Source of the DNA: Alistipes sp. CAG:831
GTDB taxonomy: Bacteria; Bacteroidota; Bacteroidia; Bacteroidales; UBA932
Assembly: GCA_000432775.1 (NCBI GenBank)
Contig: HF990325.1
Coordinates: 1 to 33,151, forward strand
DNA length: 33,151 nucleotides
Reading direction: 5' to 3'
The translations under genes were made by a program, and so were the position numbers. The notes beneath the pieces were generated by a model, which saw only the letters and a program-made list of their open reading frames with translations, was not told the origin of the DNA and did not search any database. Shown piece after piece: positions 7,409 through 15,723 of the stretch; positions within the stretch are counted from its first letter, which is position 1; the number at the start of each line of letters is the position of its first letter.

Positions 7409-8005
7409 ATGATGATACCTTTATTACAGGAGGCTGTGGACGCGCTGAGTTCCGTGCCCGGAATCGGGAAGGTGACGGCCATGAGGATGGCTCTCTTCCT
7501 GCTGCGCAGGCCTGAGGAAGAAACCCTCAGGATGGGCAATGCGCTGATACGGCTCCGCACGGAGGCCCGCTATTGCCGTATATGCAATATGCTTTCGGAG
7601 GATGAGGTGTGTCCGATATGTGCGGACACCCGGCGGGACCGGTCGACTATCCTGGTGGTGGAGAATATCCAGGATGTTATGAGCATAGAGGAGACAGGGG
7701 AGTACAGCGGGGTCTACCACGTGTTGGGCGGGGTGATTTCGCCAATGGACGGTATAGGACCGGATGACCTTCCGCTGGACTCTCTGGTGGAGAGGGCTTC
7801 CTCGCCGGAGGTAAAGGAGGTGATCATCGCAATAGGCAAGGGAATGGCGGGAGAGACCACATCCTTCTATATCAACCGGCTGCTGGCCCGTACGGGTGTA
7901 CGCGTGACGGCCATCGCCCGCGGGGTGGGCTTCGGAGACGACCTTGAAAATGCCGATTCGCTGACGCTGGGAATGTCTATCAAAAACCGAACACCATTGT
8001 TATGA
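7409..8005 (+). CDS. recR: Recombination mediator RecR
   Basis: RecR, 198 aa, works with RecO (and RecF) to load RecA on SSB-coated DNA gaps. Domains in order: an N-terminal helix-hairpin-helix (SSVPGIGKVTAMRMA, about 13-28), a four-cysteine zinc finger (C56, C59, C68, C71), a Toprim domain starting at ILVVEN (81-86) and the C-terminal Walker-B-like segment. The usual ARG(I/V)P.G..LEYAD motif reads ARGVGFGDDLENAD here. The gene begins 7 bases after the kinase, and its TGA overlaps the mntP ATG (ATGA), so it sits in the middle of a three-gene operon. Confidence 0.97.
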   Translation: MMIPLLQEAVDALSSVPGIGKVTAMRMALFLLRRPEEETLRMGNALIRLRTEARYCRICNMLSEDEVCPICADTRRDRSTILVVENIQDVMSIEETGEYSGVYHVLGGVISPMDGIGPDDLPLDSLVERASSPEVKEVIIAIGKGMAGETTSFYINRLLARTGVRVTAIARGVGFGDDLENADSLTLGMSIKNRTPLL

Positions 8006-8577
8006 GCTATATAGAACTTTTTCTACTGGCAGCCGGTCTGTGCTTCGATACCTTCGCGGTCTCTCTTACCGGCGGTATCTGTACCCGCGGCAGTCTGTGC
8101 GCCAGGCAGATTCTTCGGATTATCCTCTGTTTTGCCGTGTTCCAGGCCGGGCTTACATTCGCCGGCTGGCTTCTGGGCTATAGTGTGAGCGAATACATAT
8201 CGAAGGTAGACCACTGGGTGGCTTTCGTTCTGCTGGGCTACATCGGGGGGAAGATGATTGTCGAGGGCTGTTCGAAGAAGGAAGAAGAAGTGTCCGGGTC
8301 CTCGCTGTTGAATACCAGACAGCTCGTACTTCTTTCCGTGGCCACCAGCATAGACGCCATAGCTGTCGGCATATCCCTGGCAATGATCAGACTGTCCTTT
8401 ATGAAGATAGGTATCACTACGGCCATGGTGCTGGCCTGTACGGCTCTGGCCTCTTTGGCCGGTCTGCTTGGAGGGCGCCGTCTCGGCTCAGGCATCGGCA
8501 AGAAGTCCGAAATCCTCGGCGGCATCATCCTTATCGCTATCGGGGTGAAGATTCTCGTGGAGCATCTGTCTGCGTGA
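8002..8577 (+). CDS. mntP: Manganese efflux pump MntP
   Basis: This 191-aa membrane protein has six predicted transmembrane helices arranged as two repeats, each carrying a family motif: GLCFDTFAVSLTGG (12-25) in the first and ATSIDAIAVGISLAM in the second. The paired Asp residues in these helices are needed for Mn2+ export in characterised MntP proteins. It starts within the recR stop codon (4-base ATGA overlap). I see no manganese riboswitch, as expected for a gene inside an operon. It is the last gene, followed by the palindromic element at 8592-8743. Confidence 0.95.
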   Translation: MSYIELFLLAAGLCFDTFAVSLTGGICTRGSLCARQILRIILCFAVFQAGLTFAGWLLGYSVSEYISKVDHWVAFVLLGYIGGKMIVEGCSKKEEEVSGSSLLNTRQLVLLSVATSIDAIAVGISLAMIRLSFMKIGITTAMVLACTALASLAGLLGGRRLGSGIGKKSEILGGIILIAIGVKILVEHLSA

Positions 8578-8591
8578 ATATATACTTTCAG

Positions 8592-8743
8592 GGAATACAC
8601 ATGCTCTGAAAAGTACGCGCCTACGGCGCTGTCCCTCCCACCGTGAGTATCATCTACTTACTTCGTAAGTCGGTGATACTCAAGGCGGGTCCCTCCCGCT
8701 AACAGGCCGCGGGTGGCATGCTTTTCAGAGTATCTGTGCTTCC
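8592..8743. repeat. Nested imperfect palindrome between convergent genes
   Basis: Outer arms at 8592-8613 and 8721-8743 pair over most of their length; the 10-base core CTCTGAAAAG/CTTTTCAGAG is perfect. Inside lie GAGTATCA (8645-8652) with TGATACTC (8674-8681), enclosing ACTTAC/GTAAGT (8656-8661 with 8665-8670). Smaller hairpins are GCGGG/CCCGC (8685-8689 with 8695-8699) and CGCC/GGCG around 8620. It fills the gap between mntP (+) and the phosphomannomutase gene (-). No protein is evident. It may be a REP/MITE-like repeat or a structured bidirectional terminator; no long T run supports the latter. Confidence 0.65.
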
Positions 8744-8758
8744 CGAAAACGTCCGGCG

Positions 8759-10162
8759 TTATTCGAAACGCTTTATGATTTCCCTGGCCTGCGCGACCTT
8801 GACGTCCAGCAGGTCCGGTGACGAGGCCTCGCAGATGAAGCGGAGGTAAGGTTCCGTATTGGAGGGACGGATATTGAACCACCACTGCGGGAACTCCAGG
8901 CGGTAGCCGTCGAAGTCCATTGTCCTGTCAGGAGTCTCCTGCGAGGTGAAATGCTCCACCACTGCTTTCATCGCAGCGGGCTTGTCGGCCACCCGGAAAT
9001 TGATCTCCCCCGAGTTGCAGTAACGGGAGATGCCGGCGATGAGCTGCGACAGGCTGCGGCCCCGGCGCTTCATCTCCGCTACGATGTCCAGGATGATGAG
9101 TGAGGCCATGATACCGCTGTCCGAGTAAAAGAAATCCTTGAAATAGTAATGTCCGGCCAATTCGCCTCCGAAAAGGCCGTCTATCTCCCTGAGCCTGGGA
9201 GCCGCATATGCCCGGCCTACCCGCCATGTGTTCATCTCCACGCCCATCGGCGAGAGGTACTCCCCTACCGCCTTGGAACTGCGGATATCCTGCAGGGCCC
9301 GCACTCCGGAAATCTTCCCGGCAGCCTTCAGGGCAGCTCTCTCCCGGGCAGCAGGACTGGTGCCGACTCCTTCCATGAAGAAATGTCCCATAAGGGCTAT
9401 CATCAGGTCCGGCGATATGAACTCTCCCCGCTCGTCCACGAACATCACCCGGTCCGCATCCCCGTCGTAGATGACACCGATGTCGCAGCCGTGTGACTTG
9501 ACATGCTCCCGGAGCATGGCGGTATTCTCCAGCACCAGAGGATTGGGCTCATGGTTCGGGAAAGAACCGTCCGGAATGTCGCAGATATACTCCACCGATG
9601 AGGGCAGGAGGTCCTTGACGAACAGGGCCGACATGCCGTTGGAGAGATCCGCGCATATCTTCAGACCGGAACAGTCTCCGACATAGCGCCTCTGGAAGGC
9701 CAGATACTCCTCCCGCAGATCGAGCGGAATCACCTTCCCGCGGGAAGCTTCGTCCACCGGAATACACGGACGTCCCTCCTTAATCCATTTTTCGATAGTA
9801 CCCAGGCCCGCATCGTATCCCACGGGCAGGGCATTTTCCCGGGAGACCTTCAGTCCATTGTCATCCTTCGGGTTATGCGAGGCGGTTATCTGCACTGAGG
9901 CCATGAAGCCCTTGGCTGCCGTCGCATAGTAGACGTAGGGAGTGGTGGCCTGGCCGAGATCGTACACATCCGCCCCGGCATCGGTCAGTCCCTGCAGCAG
10001 GGCCCCGTGCACCTCTGGAGATGACAGGCGCATGTCCCTTCCTACCGCCACTTTACGGCAGCCGAGAAGTTCCGGAAGGAAATATCCCACCTTGTAGACA
10101 GTATTGCGGTCAAAGTCCACGTTCCAGCGTCCGCGGATGTCGTATGCATGAAATGCTCCCAT
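8759..10162 (-). CDS. manB: Phosphomannomutase/phosphoglucomutase
   Basis: This 467-aa alpha-D-phosphohexomutase interconverts hexose 1- and 6-phosphates for nucleotide sugar synthesis. All four signatures are present: the catalytic phosphoserine loop TASHNP (93-98, Ser95), the Mg2+ loop DGDADR (233-238), a sugar-binding loop GELAGHYYF (about 328-336; the usual GExSGH has Ala instead of Ser) and the phosphate-binding RPSNTEPYLR near the C terminus. Mannose versus glucose preference cannot be read from these motifs, and the GELAGH variant is mildly unusual. It follows def by one base and is the last gene of a ruvX-def-manB operon. Confidence 0.93.
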   Translation of the reverse strand: MGAFHAYDIRGRWNVDFDRNTVYKVGYFLPELLGCRKVAVGRDMRLSSPEVHGALLQGLTDAGADVYDLGQATTPYVYYATAAKGFMASVQITASHNPKDDNGLKVSRENALPVGYDAGLGTIEKWIKEGRPCIPVDEASRGKVIPLDLREEYLAFQRRYVGDCSGLKICADLSNGMSALFVKDLLPSSVEYICDIPDGSFPNHEPNPLVLENTAMLREHVKSHGCDIGVIYDGDADRVMFVDERGEFISPDLMIALMGHFFMEGVGTSPAARERAALKAAGKISGVRALQDIRSSKAVGEYLSPMGVEMNTWRVGRAYAAPRLREIDGLFGGELAGHYYFKDFFYSDSGIMASLIILDIVAEMKRRGRSLSQLIAGISRYCNSGEINFRVADKPAAMKAVVEHFTSQETPDRTMDFDGYRLEFPQWWFNIRPSNTEPYLRFICEASSPDLLDVKVAQAREIIKRFE

Positions 10163-10163
10163 T

Positions 10164-10727
10164 TTATTTTTCGAGTTTGGTTTTGTATGCGGTGCGGGCC
10201 TTGCCCTTGGCTATGTTGTGCAGCTTGGCAGCTATCATCTTGCGGCGGATGGGCGCCACCCTGTCCACGAAGAGATGACCGTCCAGATGGTCCATCTCGT
10301 GCTGGACCATACGGCAGGCGAACTCGTCCAGCTCCTCCTCCACCACGTTCAGGTCGGCATCATAGTAGCGCACCTTGATCTTCTTGGGACGCACCACATT
10401 GCAGTGAATGTCCGGCACACTGAGGCAGCCTTCGCTGTAATCGGCGGTCTCCTCGCTCTCCTCGAGCACCTCCGGATTGATCATCGCCCGGCGGAACCCC
10501 TTGAGATACGGGTAGACATCCGCTATGTCATTGCCGTCCACGACCAGTATCCTGCGGCTGTCCCCTACCTGAGGAGCCGCCAGGCCCACACCGTCGGCAT
10601 GTTTCATCGTCTCGAACATATCGTCGATATACTTGCGGAGCTCTGCCCTGTCCGTCTTCTCCACATCCACATCGGCCGCCACTTCCCGGAGCACCTCCGA
10701 GCCATAAACATAAATAGGTAATATCAT
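10164..10727 (-). CDS. def: Peptide deformylase
   Basis: Peptide deformylase, 187 aa, removes the formyl group from nascent N-terminal methionine. All three canonical motifs are intact: GVGLAAPQVG (46-55), EGCLSVP (99-105, metal ligand Cys101) and QHEMDHLDG (142-150, ligands His143 and His147, catalytic Glu144). The length suits a type I enzyme of Bacteroidota. It begins 11 bases after ruvX and ends one base before the phosphomannomutase start, consistent with one transcript. Confidence 0.97.
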   Translation of the reverse strand: MILPIYVYGSEVLREVAADVDVEKTDRAELRKYIDDMFETMKHADGVGLAAPQVGDSRRILVVDGNDIADVYPYLKGFRRAMINPEVLEESEETADYSEGCLSVPDIHCNVVRPKKIKVRYYDADLNVVEEELDEFACRMVQHEMDHLDGHLFVDRVAPIRRKMIAAKLHNIAKGKARTAYKTKLEK

Positions 10728-10738
10728 CGTTTTCTGTT

Positions 10739-11155
10739 TTAATATTTTTTCCTGTCCAAATATGACTGCAGTATGATGGCAGCGCTGATCTTGTCCACCG
10801 CCGCCTTGTCCCTACGGTCCATCTTCTTCATTCCCCCGTCGATCATTGCCCTGTGCGCCAGCACTGAGGTGAAGCGCTCATCCTCCAGTTCCACCGGAGT
10901 ACCGGGGAAACTCCTGCGCAGCTGTTTCAGAAACTCATCCACATACCGCGCCGCTTCCGCCGGGGTGTTGTTCAGATTCATGGGATAGCCCACGACAAAG
11001 AGCGATATGCCCTCTCCCGCTGCATAATTTTTGAGATATTCGATTATCTTTGCAGGCGGAACTGTGTCCAGGGGGGACGCGAACATGCCCAGCGGGTCCG
11101 AGACCGCCAGTCCTATCCGCTTTCTGCCGTAGTCTATTCCTATGATCCGGTTCAT
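10739..11155 (-). CDS. ruvX: RuvX/YqgF-family RNase H-fold nuclease
   Basis: This 138-aa protein matches the RuvX (YqgF) family, an RNase H fold annotated as a putative Holliday junction resolvase and linked to pre-16S rRNA 5' processing. The N-terminal GIDYGRKRIGLAVSD carries the catalytic Asp8, and the central LFVVGYPMNLNN, ELEDERFTS and late VDKISAAIILQSYL segments are typical. The start at ATG 11155 (MNRIIGIDYG) is fixed by homology; more upstream codons lack family similarity and run through the promoter-like TACATTTG at 11160-11167. It opens the ruvX-def-manB operon and is divergent from the M23 peptidase gene. Confidence 0.93.
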   Translation of the reverse strand: MNRIIGIDYGRKRIGLAVSDPLGMFASPLDTVPPAKIIEYLKNYAAGEGISLFVVGYPMNLNNTPAEAARYVDEFLKQLRRSFPGTPVELEDERFTSVLAHRAMIDGGMKKMDRRDKAAVDKISAAIILQSYLDRKKY

Positions 11156-11159
11156 CCTG

Positions 11160-11167
11160 CAAATGTA
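11160..11167 (-). promoter_or_regulatory. -7 element for the ruvX operon, almost touching the start codon
   Basis: TACATTTG on the minus strand fits TAnnTTTG. Only four bases separate it from the ruvX ATG at 11155. If it is used, transcription would start at about the A of the start codon and the mRNA would be leaderless or nearly so. Confidence 0.4.
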
Positions 11168-11177
11168 GTCAATAAGT

Positions 11178-12038
11178 ATGTCCGAAAAAAATAAAGAGGC
11201 AAAAAAGCAGCCCGACAGGAAATACCTGTTCGCTATCATGGATGATGACACCCACGACTTCCGGTTCATCATCCGCGGCACCAAGCATGCCGCCATATTT
11301 GCCGTAGCCGGTTCACTTGCCCTTATATGCATCATCACATTATGCCTGGTGGCCTTCACTCCCCTGAAAAGGATCATGCCGGGATACCCCTCCTATTCCA
11401 CACAGCGGGAAGCCGTCGAGAACGCGGCCATGGTGGACTCCCTGGAGAACCGTATGCGCATCATGACCCTACAGCTCACCAATATCCGCAGGATTATCGC
11501 CGGGGAAGAGCCTCTGCCCCTGGACAGTCTCCTGTCCAAAAATGGCGTTGAGAGCACCGAGATTACAGCCGAGGCGATGGATCACCACGCGGACTCCATA
11601 CTCAGGGAGAAGATTGACTCCATAGAGAAATACAACCTGCGTCCTTCAGGAGCGGAGCCCAGGCTCGAGGGACTGATATTCTTCCCGCCGGTCAAGGGAG
11701 TCGTCACTGAGAAATACAACCCGGCCAAGGGGCATCCCTTCATCGACATTGCGGTACAGAACAACAGCGCCGTCTGCGCCGTATTGGACGGTACGGTTAT
11801 TGCAGCATACTGGACGGACGATACCGGTTACAACATCCAGATTCAGCACAATAATGACCTCATATCGATATACAAGCACAACACCAGACTGCTCAAGAAA
11901 GTCGGAGAAAAGGTGAGTGCCGGCACGACCATCTCCCTGGCCGGCGATGCAGGCAGCATCAGCACAGGGTCGCACCTGCATTTCGAGCTCTGGCACAAGG
12001 GGGAGCCCATAGACCCGTCCCTCTATATTAACTTTTAA
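11178..12038 (+). CDS. Membrane-anchored M23 family metallopeptidase
   Basis: This 286-aa protein has a short cytoplasmic N terminus, one transmembrane segment (about residues 38-60), a coiled linker (about 78-110) and a C-terminal LytM/peptidase M23 domain (about 168-283). Zinc ligands appear intact: HPFID (H186, D190) and HLH (H266, H268), with an additional H234. M23 enzymes cut peptidoglycan cross-bridges, so this is probably a periplasmic endopeptidase or a cell-division regulator. It is the first gene of an operon with dxr, rseP and a DUF4837 lipoprotein, starting 22 bases from the divergent ruvX. I see no convincing TAnnTTTG element upstream on this strand. Confidence 0.92.
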   Translation: MSEKNKEAKKQPDRKYLFAIMDDDTHDFRFIIRGTKHAAIFAVAGSLALICIITLCLVAFTPLKRIMPGYPSYSTQREAVENAAMVDSLENRMRIMTLQLTNIRRIIAGEEPLPLDSLLSKNGVESTEITAEAMDHHADSILREKIDSIEKYNLRPSGAEPRLEGLIFFPPVKGVVTEKYNPAKGHPFIDIAVQNNSAVCAVLDGTVIAAYWTDDTGYNIQIQHNNDLISIYKHNTRLLKKVGEKVSAGTTISLAGDAGSISTGSHLHFELWHKGEPIDPSLYINF

Positions 12039-12045
12039 GACAATT

Positions 12046-13206
12046 ATGGAAAAAAGACGACTTGCAATACTGGGTTCCACCGGCTCCATAGGAGTACAGG
12101 CCCTGGACGTAGTGAGAGAGCACCGTGAACTTTTCGACATCCGGCTGCTCACCGCCAACAACAACAGCCACCTGCTCATACAGCAGGCCATAGAGTTCGA
12201 CGCAGCATGCGCGATAATTGCGAACGAGGACCTCTACACTGAAGTATCTGAGGCCCTTACCCCTCACGGCATCAATGTTTTCGCCGGGATGGACTCCATC
12301 GTGGACGCAATGTCGACGGCAGACAGCATCGACCTCGTCCTGTCTGCCATGGTGGGTTTCTGCGGCCTTGAGCCCACGCTTGCAGCCCTCCGCTCCGGCA
12401 AGGCTGTCGCCATCGCCAACAAGGAGCCGCTGGTGGCTGCCGGCAAAATAGTCATGCAGACGGCCAGGGAGCACAATGCCGCCATCATCCCGGTAGACTC
12501 CGAACATTCAGCCATATTCCAGTCCCTGCAGGGCGAACACTCTCCGATAGAGAGGATATTCCTGACCGCATCGGGAGGGCCCTTTCTGAGAACTCCCGCC
12601 TCCGAACTGGAGAACGTCACCGTCTCCGAGGCTGTCAACCATCCCAGATGGAAGATGGGGCGCAAGATAACCGTAGACTCATCGACACTGATGAACAAGG
12701 GTTTCGAGATTATAGAGGCCTGCTGGCTTTTCGGCGTGGACATCTCGCAGATAACAGTAGTCATTCATCCTCAGTCAGTGATACACAGCATGGTGGAGTT
12801 TCAGGACGGGGCCGTGATAGGCCAGATGAGTCTGCCGGACATGAGACTGCCCATACAGTACGCCCTCACCTACCCGGAGCGCCTGCACCTGGATATTCCC
12901 AGAATTGATTTCTACAAACTGGGTGGGTTCACATTCTCAGAGCCTGACCTGAACAAGTTCCCGTGCCTGGGCATCGCCATTGAAGCCATGAAGAAGGGCG
13001 GCAACATTCCCTGCGCCATGAATGCCGCCAATGAAGTGGCCGTCGCAGCCTTCCTGGACGAACGGATACGGTTTACGGACATCCCGGCAGTGGTCTCCCG
13101 CTCCATAGAGAAATGCTCGTTCATCAAGGATCCTGACCTCAATGCCGTGCTTGACACCGACAAGGCCGTCAGGGAATATGCTTCTAACCTCATAACCAAG
13201 CGGTAA
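12046..13206 (+). CDS. dxr: 1-deoxy-D-xylulose 5-phosphate reductoisomerase
   Basis: Dxr (IspC), 386 aa, catalyses the second step of the MEP isoprenoid pathway (DXP to MEP, NADPH-dependent). The NADPH loop GSTGSIG (10-16), ANKEPLV, PVDSEHSAIFQ, TASGGPF and the MGRKITVDSSTLMNKG block are all present. Length is normal. The gene starts 7 bases after the M23 peptidase, and its TAA shares a base with the rseP ATG (TAATG). The dxr-rseP neighbourhood is seen in many bacteria. Confidence 0.98.
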   Translation: MEKRRLAILGSTGSIGVQALDVVREHRELFDIRLLTANNNSHLLIQQAIEFDAACAIIANEDLYTEVSEALTPHGINVFAGMDSIVDAMSTADSIDLVLSAMVGFCGLEPTLAALRSGKAVAIANKEPLVAAGKIVMQTAREHNAAIIPVDSEHSAIFQSLQGEHSPIERIFLTASGGPFLRTPASELENVTVSEAVNHPRWKMGRKITVDSSTLMNKGFEIIEACWLFGVDISQITVVIHPQSVIHSMVEFQDGAVIGQMSLPDMRLPIQYALTYPERLHLDIPRIDFYKLGGFTFSEPDLNKFPCLGIAIEAMKKGGNIPCAMNAANEVAVAAFLDERIRFTDIPAVVSRSIEKCSFIKDPDLNAVLDTDKAVREYASNLITKR

Positions 13207-14525
13207 TGGATGTAATTCTCAAAATAATACAGGTAATACTCTCCCTCTCACTGCTCGTTCTGGTGCACGAGTTCGGCCATTACATAGCCGCACGCATCTT
13301 CAGGATAAGGGTGGAGAAATTCTACCTCTTCTTTCCCCCAGCAATATTCAAGTTCAAGCCGAAAGGCAGCGACACCGAGTTCGGGATAGGCTGTATTCCC
13401 CTCGGAGGTTTCTGCAAGATATCCGGCATGATAGACGAGTCCATGGACACCGAGGCAATGAAAAAGCCGCCCCAGCCGTGGGAACTGCGCTCGCGTCCGG
13501 CCTGGCAGAGACTCATCGTCATGGCCGGCGGTGTGATAATGAACGTCATTCTGGCCATAGTCCTGTACATCGCTATCCTCTTTACCTGGGGCGAGCAGTA
13601 CGTCCGTACCCAGGATGCCGTGTACGGCATCGAAGTGAGCCCGCTGGCCAAAGAGATAGGTTTCCGTGACGGAGACCGCATACTGGCTTTCGACGGAGAA
13701 CCGGCTTCCGAGAATTTCATGGACCTTCAGGTAGACATGCTGCGGGACCAGGTCAGCAGGGTGACGGTACTGCGCGGAAGTGACACCGTAGACATAACGA
13801 TAGACCCTGAATACATGCCGGCGATGCTCAATACCCCCGGCATGATAGGCATCCTCCTTCCAATACTCGTAGGCGGAGTACCCGACACATCCCTCAACGC
13901 CGGAGCGGACCTGAAAGTGGGAGACAGGTTCCTCAGTGCTGCAGACCAGCCGGTAACTTTCTACCAGGACCTGCAGAAAGTCCTGGCCGACAATGCCGGA
14001 AAGACGGTGGACCTGGGCCTGCTGCGCGGGACAGATACCCTGACAGTGCCCGTCCGCGTAGGGCAGGACGGCAAGATGGGCGTCCTGCTCCAGAGAGATG
14101 CCTCAGACATTAAAATTACCCGGCAGGAATACACCCTGATAGAGGCCATACCCGCCGGATTTCTCATGACTTTCACCAACATAGGCCATTATATCAAGGA
14201 ACTGGGCCTGATATTCTCTCCCCAGACCGAGGCATATAAATCCGTCGGAAGCTTCATAGCCATAGGAAGCATCTTCCCTTCCAGCTGGAACTGGCAGATA
14301 TTCTGGAATATCACCGCCCTGCTCTCCATCATGCTGGCCGTGATGAACCTGCTGCCGATTCCCGCCCTGGACGGAGGCCATATCCTCTTCCTGCTCTACG
14401 AGATGATTACAGGACGGAAGCCGTCGGACCGCTTCATGGAAGTGGCCCAGATGATAGGCATGATACTGCTGCTGATGATTATGGTCCTGGCTTTCGGAAA
14501 CGATATCATGAGACTGCTCAGGTAA
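13206..14525 (+). CDS. rseP: RseP-type site-2 metalloprotease
   Basis: This 439-aa polytopic inner-membrane protease of the S2P/M50 family has the zinc motif HEFGH (H21, E22, H25) in the first transmembrane helix. The second ligand motif NLLPIPALDGGH lies near residue 390, and a central PDZ-like region occupies about 150-310. In other bacteria RseP releases extracytoplasmic sigma factors by cutting anti-sigma proteins and degrades leftover signal peptides. No sigma/anti-sigma pair is nearby. It is coupled to dxr by TAATG and followed after 35 bases by the DUF4837 lipoprotein gene. Confidence 0.96.
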   Translation: MDVILKIIQVILSLSLLVLVHEFGHYIAARIFRIRVEKFYLFFPPAIFKFKPKGSDTEFGIGCIPLGGFCKISGMIDESMDTEAMKKPPQPWELRSRPAWQRLIVMAGGVIMNVILAIVLYIAILFTWGEQYVRTQDAVYGIEVSPLAKEIGFRDGDRILAFDGEPASENFMDLQVDMLRDQVSRVTVLRGSDTVDITIDPEYMPAMLNTPGMIGILLPILVGGVPDTSLNAGADLKVGDRFLSAADQPVTFYQDLQKVLADNAGKTVDLGLLRGTDTLTVPVRVGQDGKMGVLLQRDASDIKITRQEYTLIEAIPAGFLMTFTNIGHYIKELGLIFSPQTEAYKSVGSFIAIGSIFPSSWNWQIFWNITALLSIMLAVMNLLPIPALDGGHILFLLYEMITGRKPSDRFMEVAQMIGMILLLMIMVLAFGNDIMRLLR

Positions 14526-14560
14526 TACAAGTTCACACACCTTTTATAATAACATTGAAT

Positions 14561-15565
14561 ATGAGAAACAGATTGTTTATTAGAACGGCTTTTCTGATGC
14601 TGATGTCCATACTGCTGCTGGCATCCTGCAACAGCAAGCCCAAAGACAGGGAAAAGTATCTGCCCAATATCACCGGAAACGCCGGTGAAGTGCTGGTAGT
14701 CATAAACAAGGGATACTGGGAAGGAGAGCTTGGTTCCACTCTCAGAGAGATTCTTGCCGGAGAATACCCCTACCTCCCCCAGAGAGAGGCTTACTTCAAA
14801 CTTTTCAATGCTACCCCCGGAGGATTTACGGGAAGTTACCTCCTGCACCGCAATATCGTAATTGTCAATGTCTCGCCCGAGGTCGACACCACCGGAATAC
14901 GCATGAGCCGGAATTCATGGGCCAAACCCCAGATCATCGTGACAGTCTCCGCAACCACTCCGGAAGAGGCGTCCGAGCTGATATCCGGCAACCGTGAACT
15001 TATTATCAACACCATAGAGCAGGCAGAGCGGGACCGTCTGATAGCCAGCTCCAAGAAATACGAAGACAAAGAGGTGCGCATGGCCGTAACCGAGAACATC
15101 GGAGGCTCGCCATATTTCCCGACAGGATTCACCATCAAGAAGAATACCCCGGAATTCATGTGGATCTCACAGGAAACCACCTATGTCAATCAGGGCATAC
15201 TGATTTTCAAATTCCCCTACACCGACGCGGAGCAGCTCTCTCCCGAATATCTTAAGGACAAGATATACAATCTCTGGCAGGCCAATGTTCCCGGCATGCG
15301 CGAGAACAGCTACATGACCTTCAACAAGGTGATTGAGCCTGGATTCCGCAATATCGAATACCAGGGCAATACCATGGTCGAGATGAGAGGGCTCTGGGAG
15401 GTGGAGAACGATTATATGGGCGGCCCCTTCGTCTGCCACATATTCCCCGACCGGAACAGAGAGAACATAATTATTCTCAACGCTTTTGTGTATGCTCCTA
15501 AGTACGACAAACGCAAGTACTTACGCCAGGTTGAGTCAATTATTTACTCTTTTGACTGGAAATAA
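14561..15565 (+). CDS. DUF4837 family lipoprotein
   Basis: This 334-aa protein carries a lipoprotein signal peptide with lipobox LLASC (Cys23), so it is predicted to be lipid-anchored in the envelope. The rest matches my recollection of the DUF4837 family of Bacteroidota: GNAGEVLVVINKGYWEG near the N terminus and VEMRGLWEVENDYMGGPFV near the C terminus. Function is unknown. I prefer ATG 14561 over the TTG two codons upstream. Position at the end of the M23-dxr-rseP operon suggests an envelope role. The promoter of the next tRNA begins 13 bases after its stop and no terminator is visible between them. Confidence 0.88.
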   Translation: MRNRLFIRTAFLMLMSILLLASCNSKPKDREKYLPNITGNAGEVLVVINKGYWEGELGSTLREILAGEYPYLPQREAYFKLFNATPGGFTGSYLLHRNIVIVNVSPEVDTTGIRMSRNSWAKPQIIVTVSATTPEEASELISGNRELIINTIEQAERDRLIASSKKYEDKEVRMAVTENIGGSPYFPTGFTIKKNTPEFMWISQETTYVNQGILIFKFPYTDAEQLSPEYLKDKIYNLWQANVPGMRENSYMTFNKVIEPGFRNIEYQGNTMVEMRGLWEVENDYMGGPFVCHIFPDRNRENIIILNAFVYAPKYDKRKYLRQVESIIYSFDWK

Positions 15566-15577
15566 TTCTCAAAAAAA

Positions 15578-15608
15578 TTTGGGAGTTGGGAAATATTGTA
15601 TATTTTTG
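15578..15608 (+). promoter_or_regulatory. Promoter of tRNA-Glu(CUC)-gltX
   Basis: TTTG at 15578-15581, 19 bases, then TATTTTTG at 15601-15608 is an ideal Bacteroidota sigma-70 promoter. An 8-base inverted repeat, TTGGGAGT (15579-15586) and ACTCCCAA (15610-15617), brackets the promoter core. The downstream sequence TTTGCACTCCCAA is repeated exactly at the second tRNA-Glu promoter. Confidence 0.85.
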
Positions 15609-15623
15609 CACTCCCAATCTAAC

Positions 15624-15695
15624 GGTGGATTCGTCTAACGGTTAGGACACAAGATTCTCAATCTTGCAATAGGGGTTCGATTCCCCTATCCACTA
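15624..15695 (+). tRNA. tRNA-Glu (anticodon CUC)
   Basis: A cloverleaf can be folded: acceptor stem 15624-15630 with 15688-15694, anticodon stem CAAGA/TCTTG enclosing the loop TTCTCAA (anticodon CTC, reading GAG), and a T arm AGGGG-TTCGATT-CCCCT (15671-15687). The discriminator base is A15695 and CCA is not encoded. It is 28 bases before the gltX start with no promoter or terminator between them, so tRNA and synthetase probably share one transcript. Confidence 0.95.
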
Positions 15696-15723
15696 CTTCT
15701 TCTTTTTCCCCTTTACATACATT

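Noticed and set aside
7938..8001. yybP-ykoY manganese riboswitch before mntP
   Set aside because: mntP starts inside the recR stop codon, leaving no untranslated leader.
14555..14560. TTG start for the DUF4837 lipoprotein
   Set aside because: An ATG two codons downstream gives the same signal peptide and is the more likely start.
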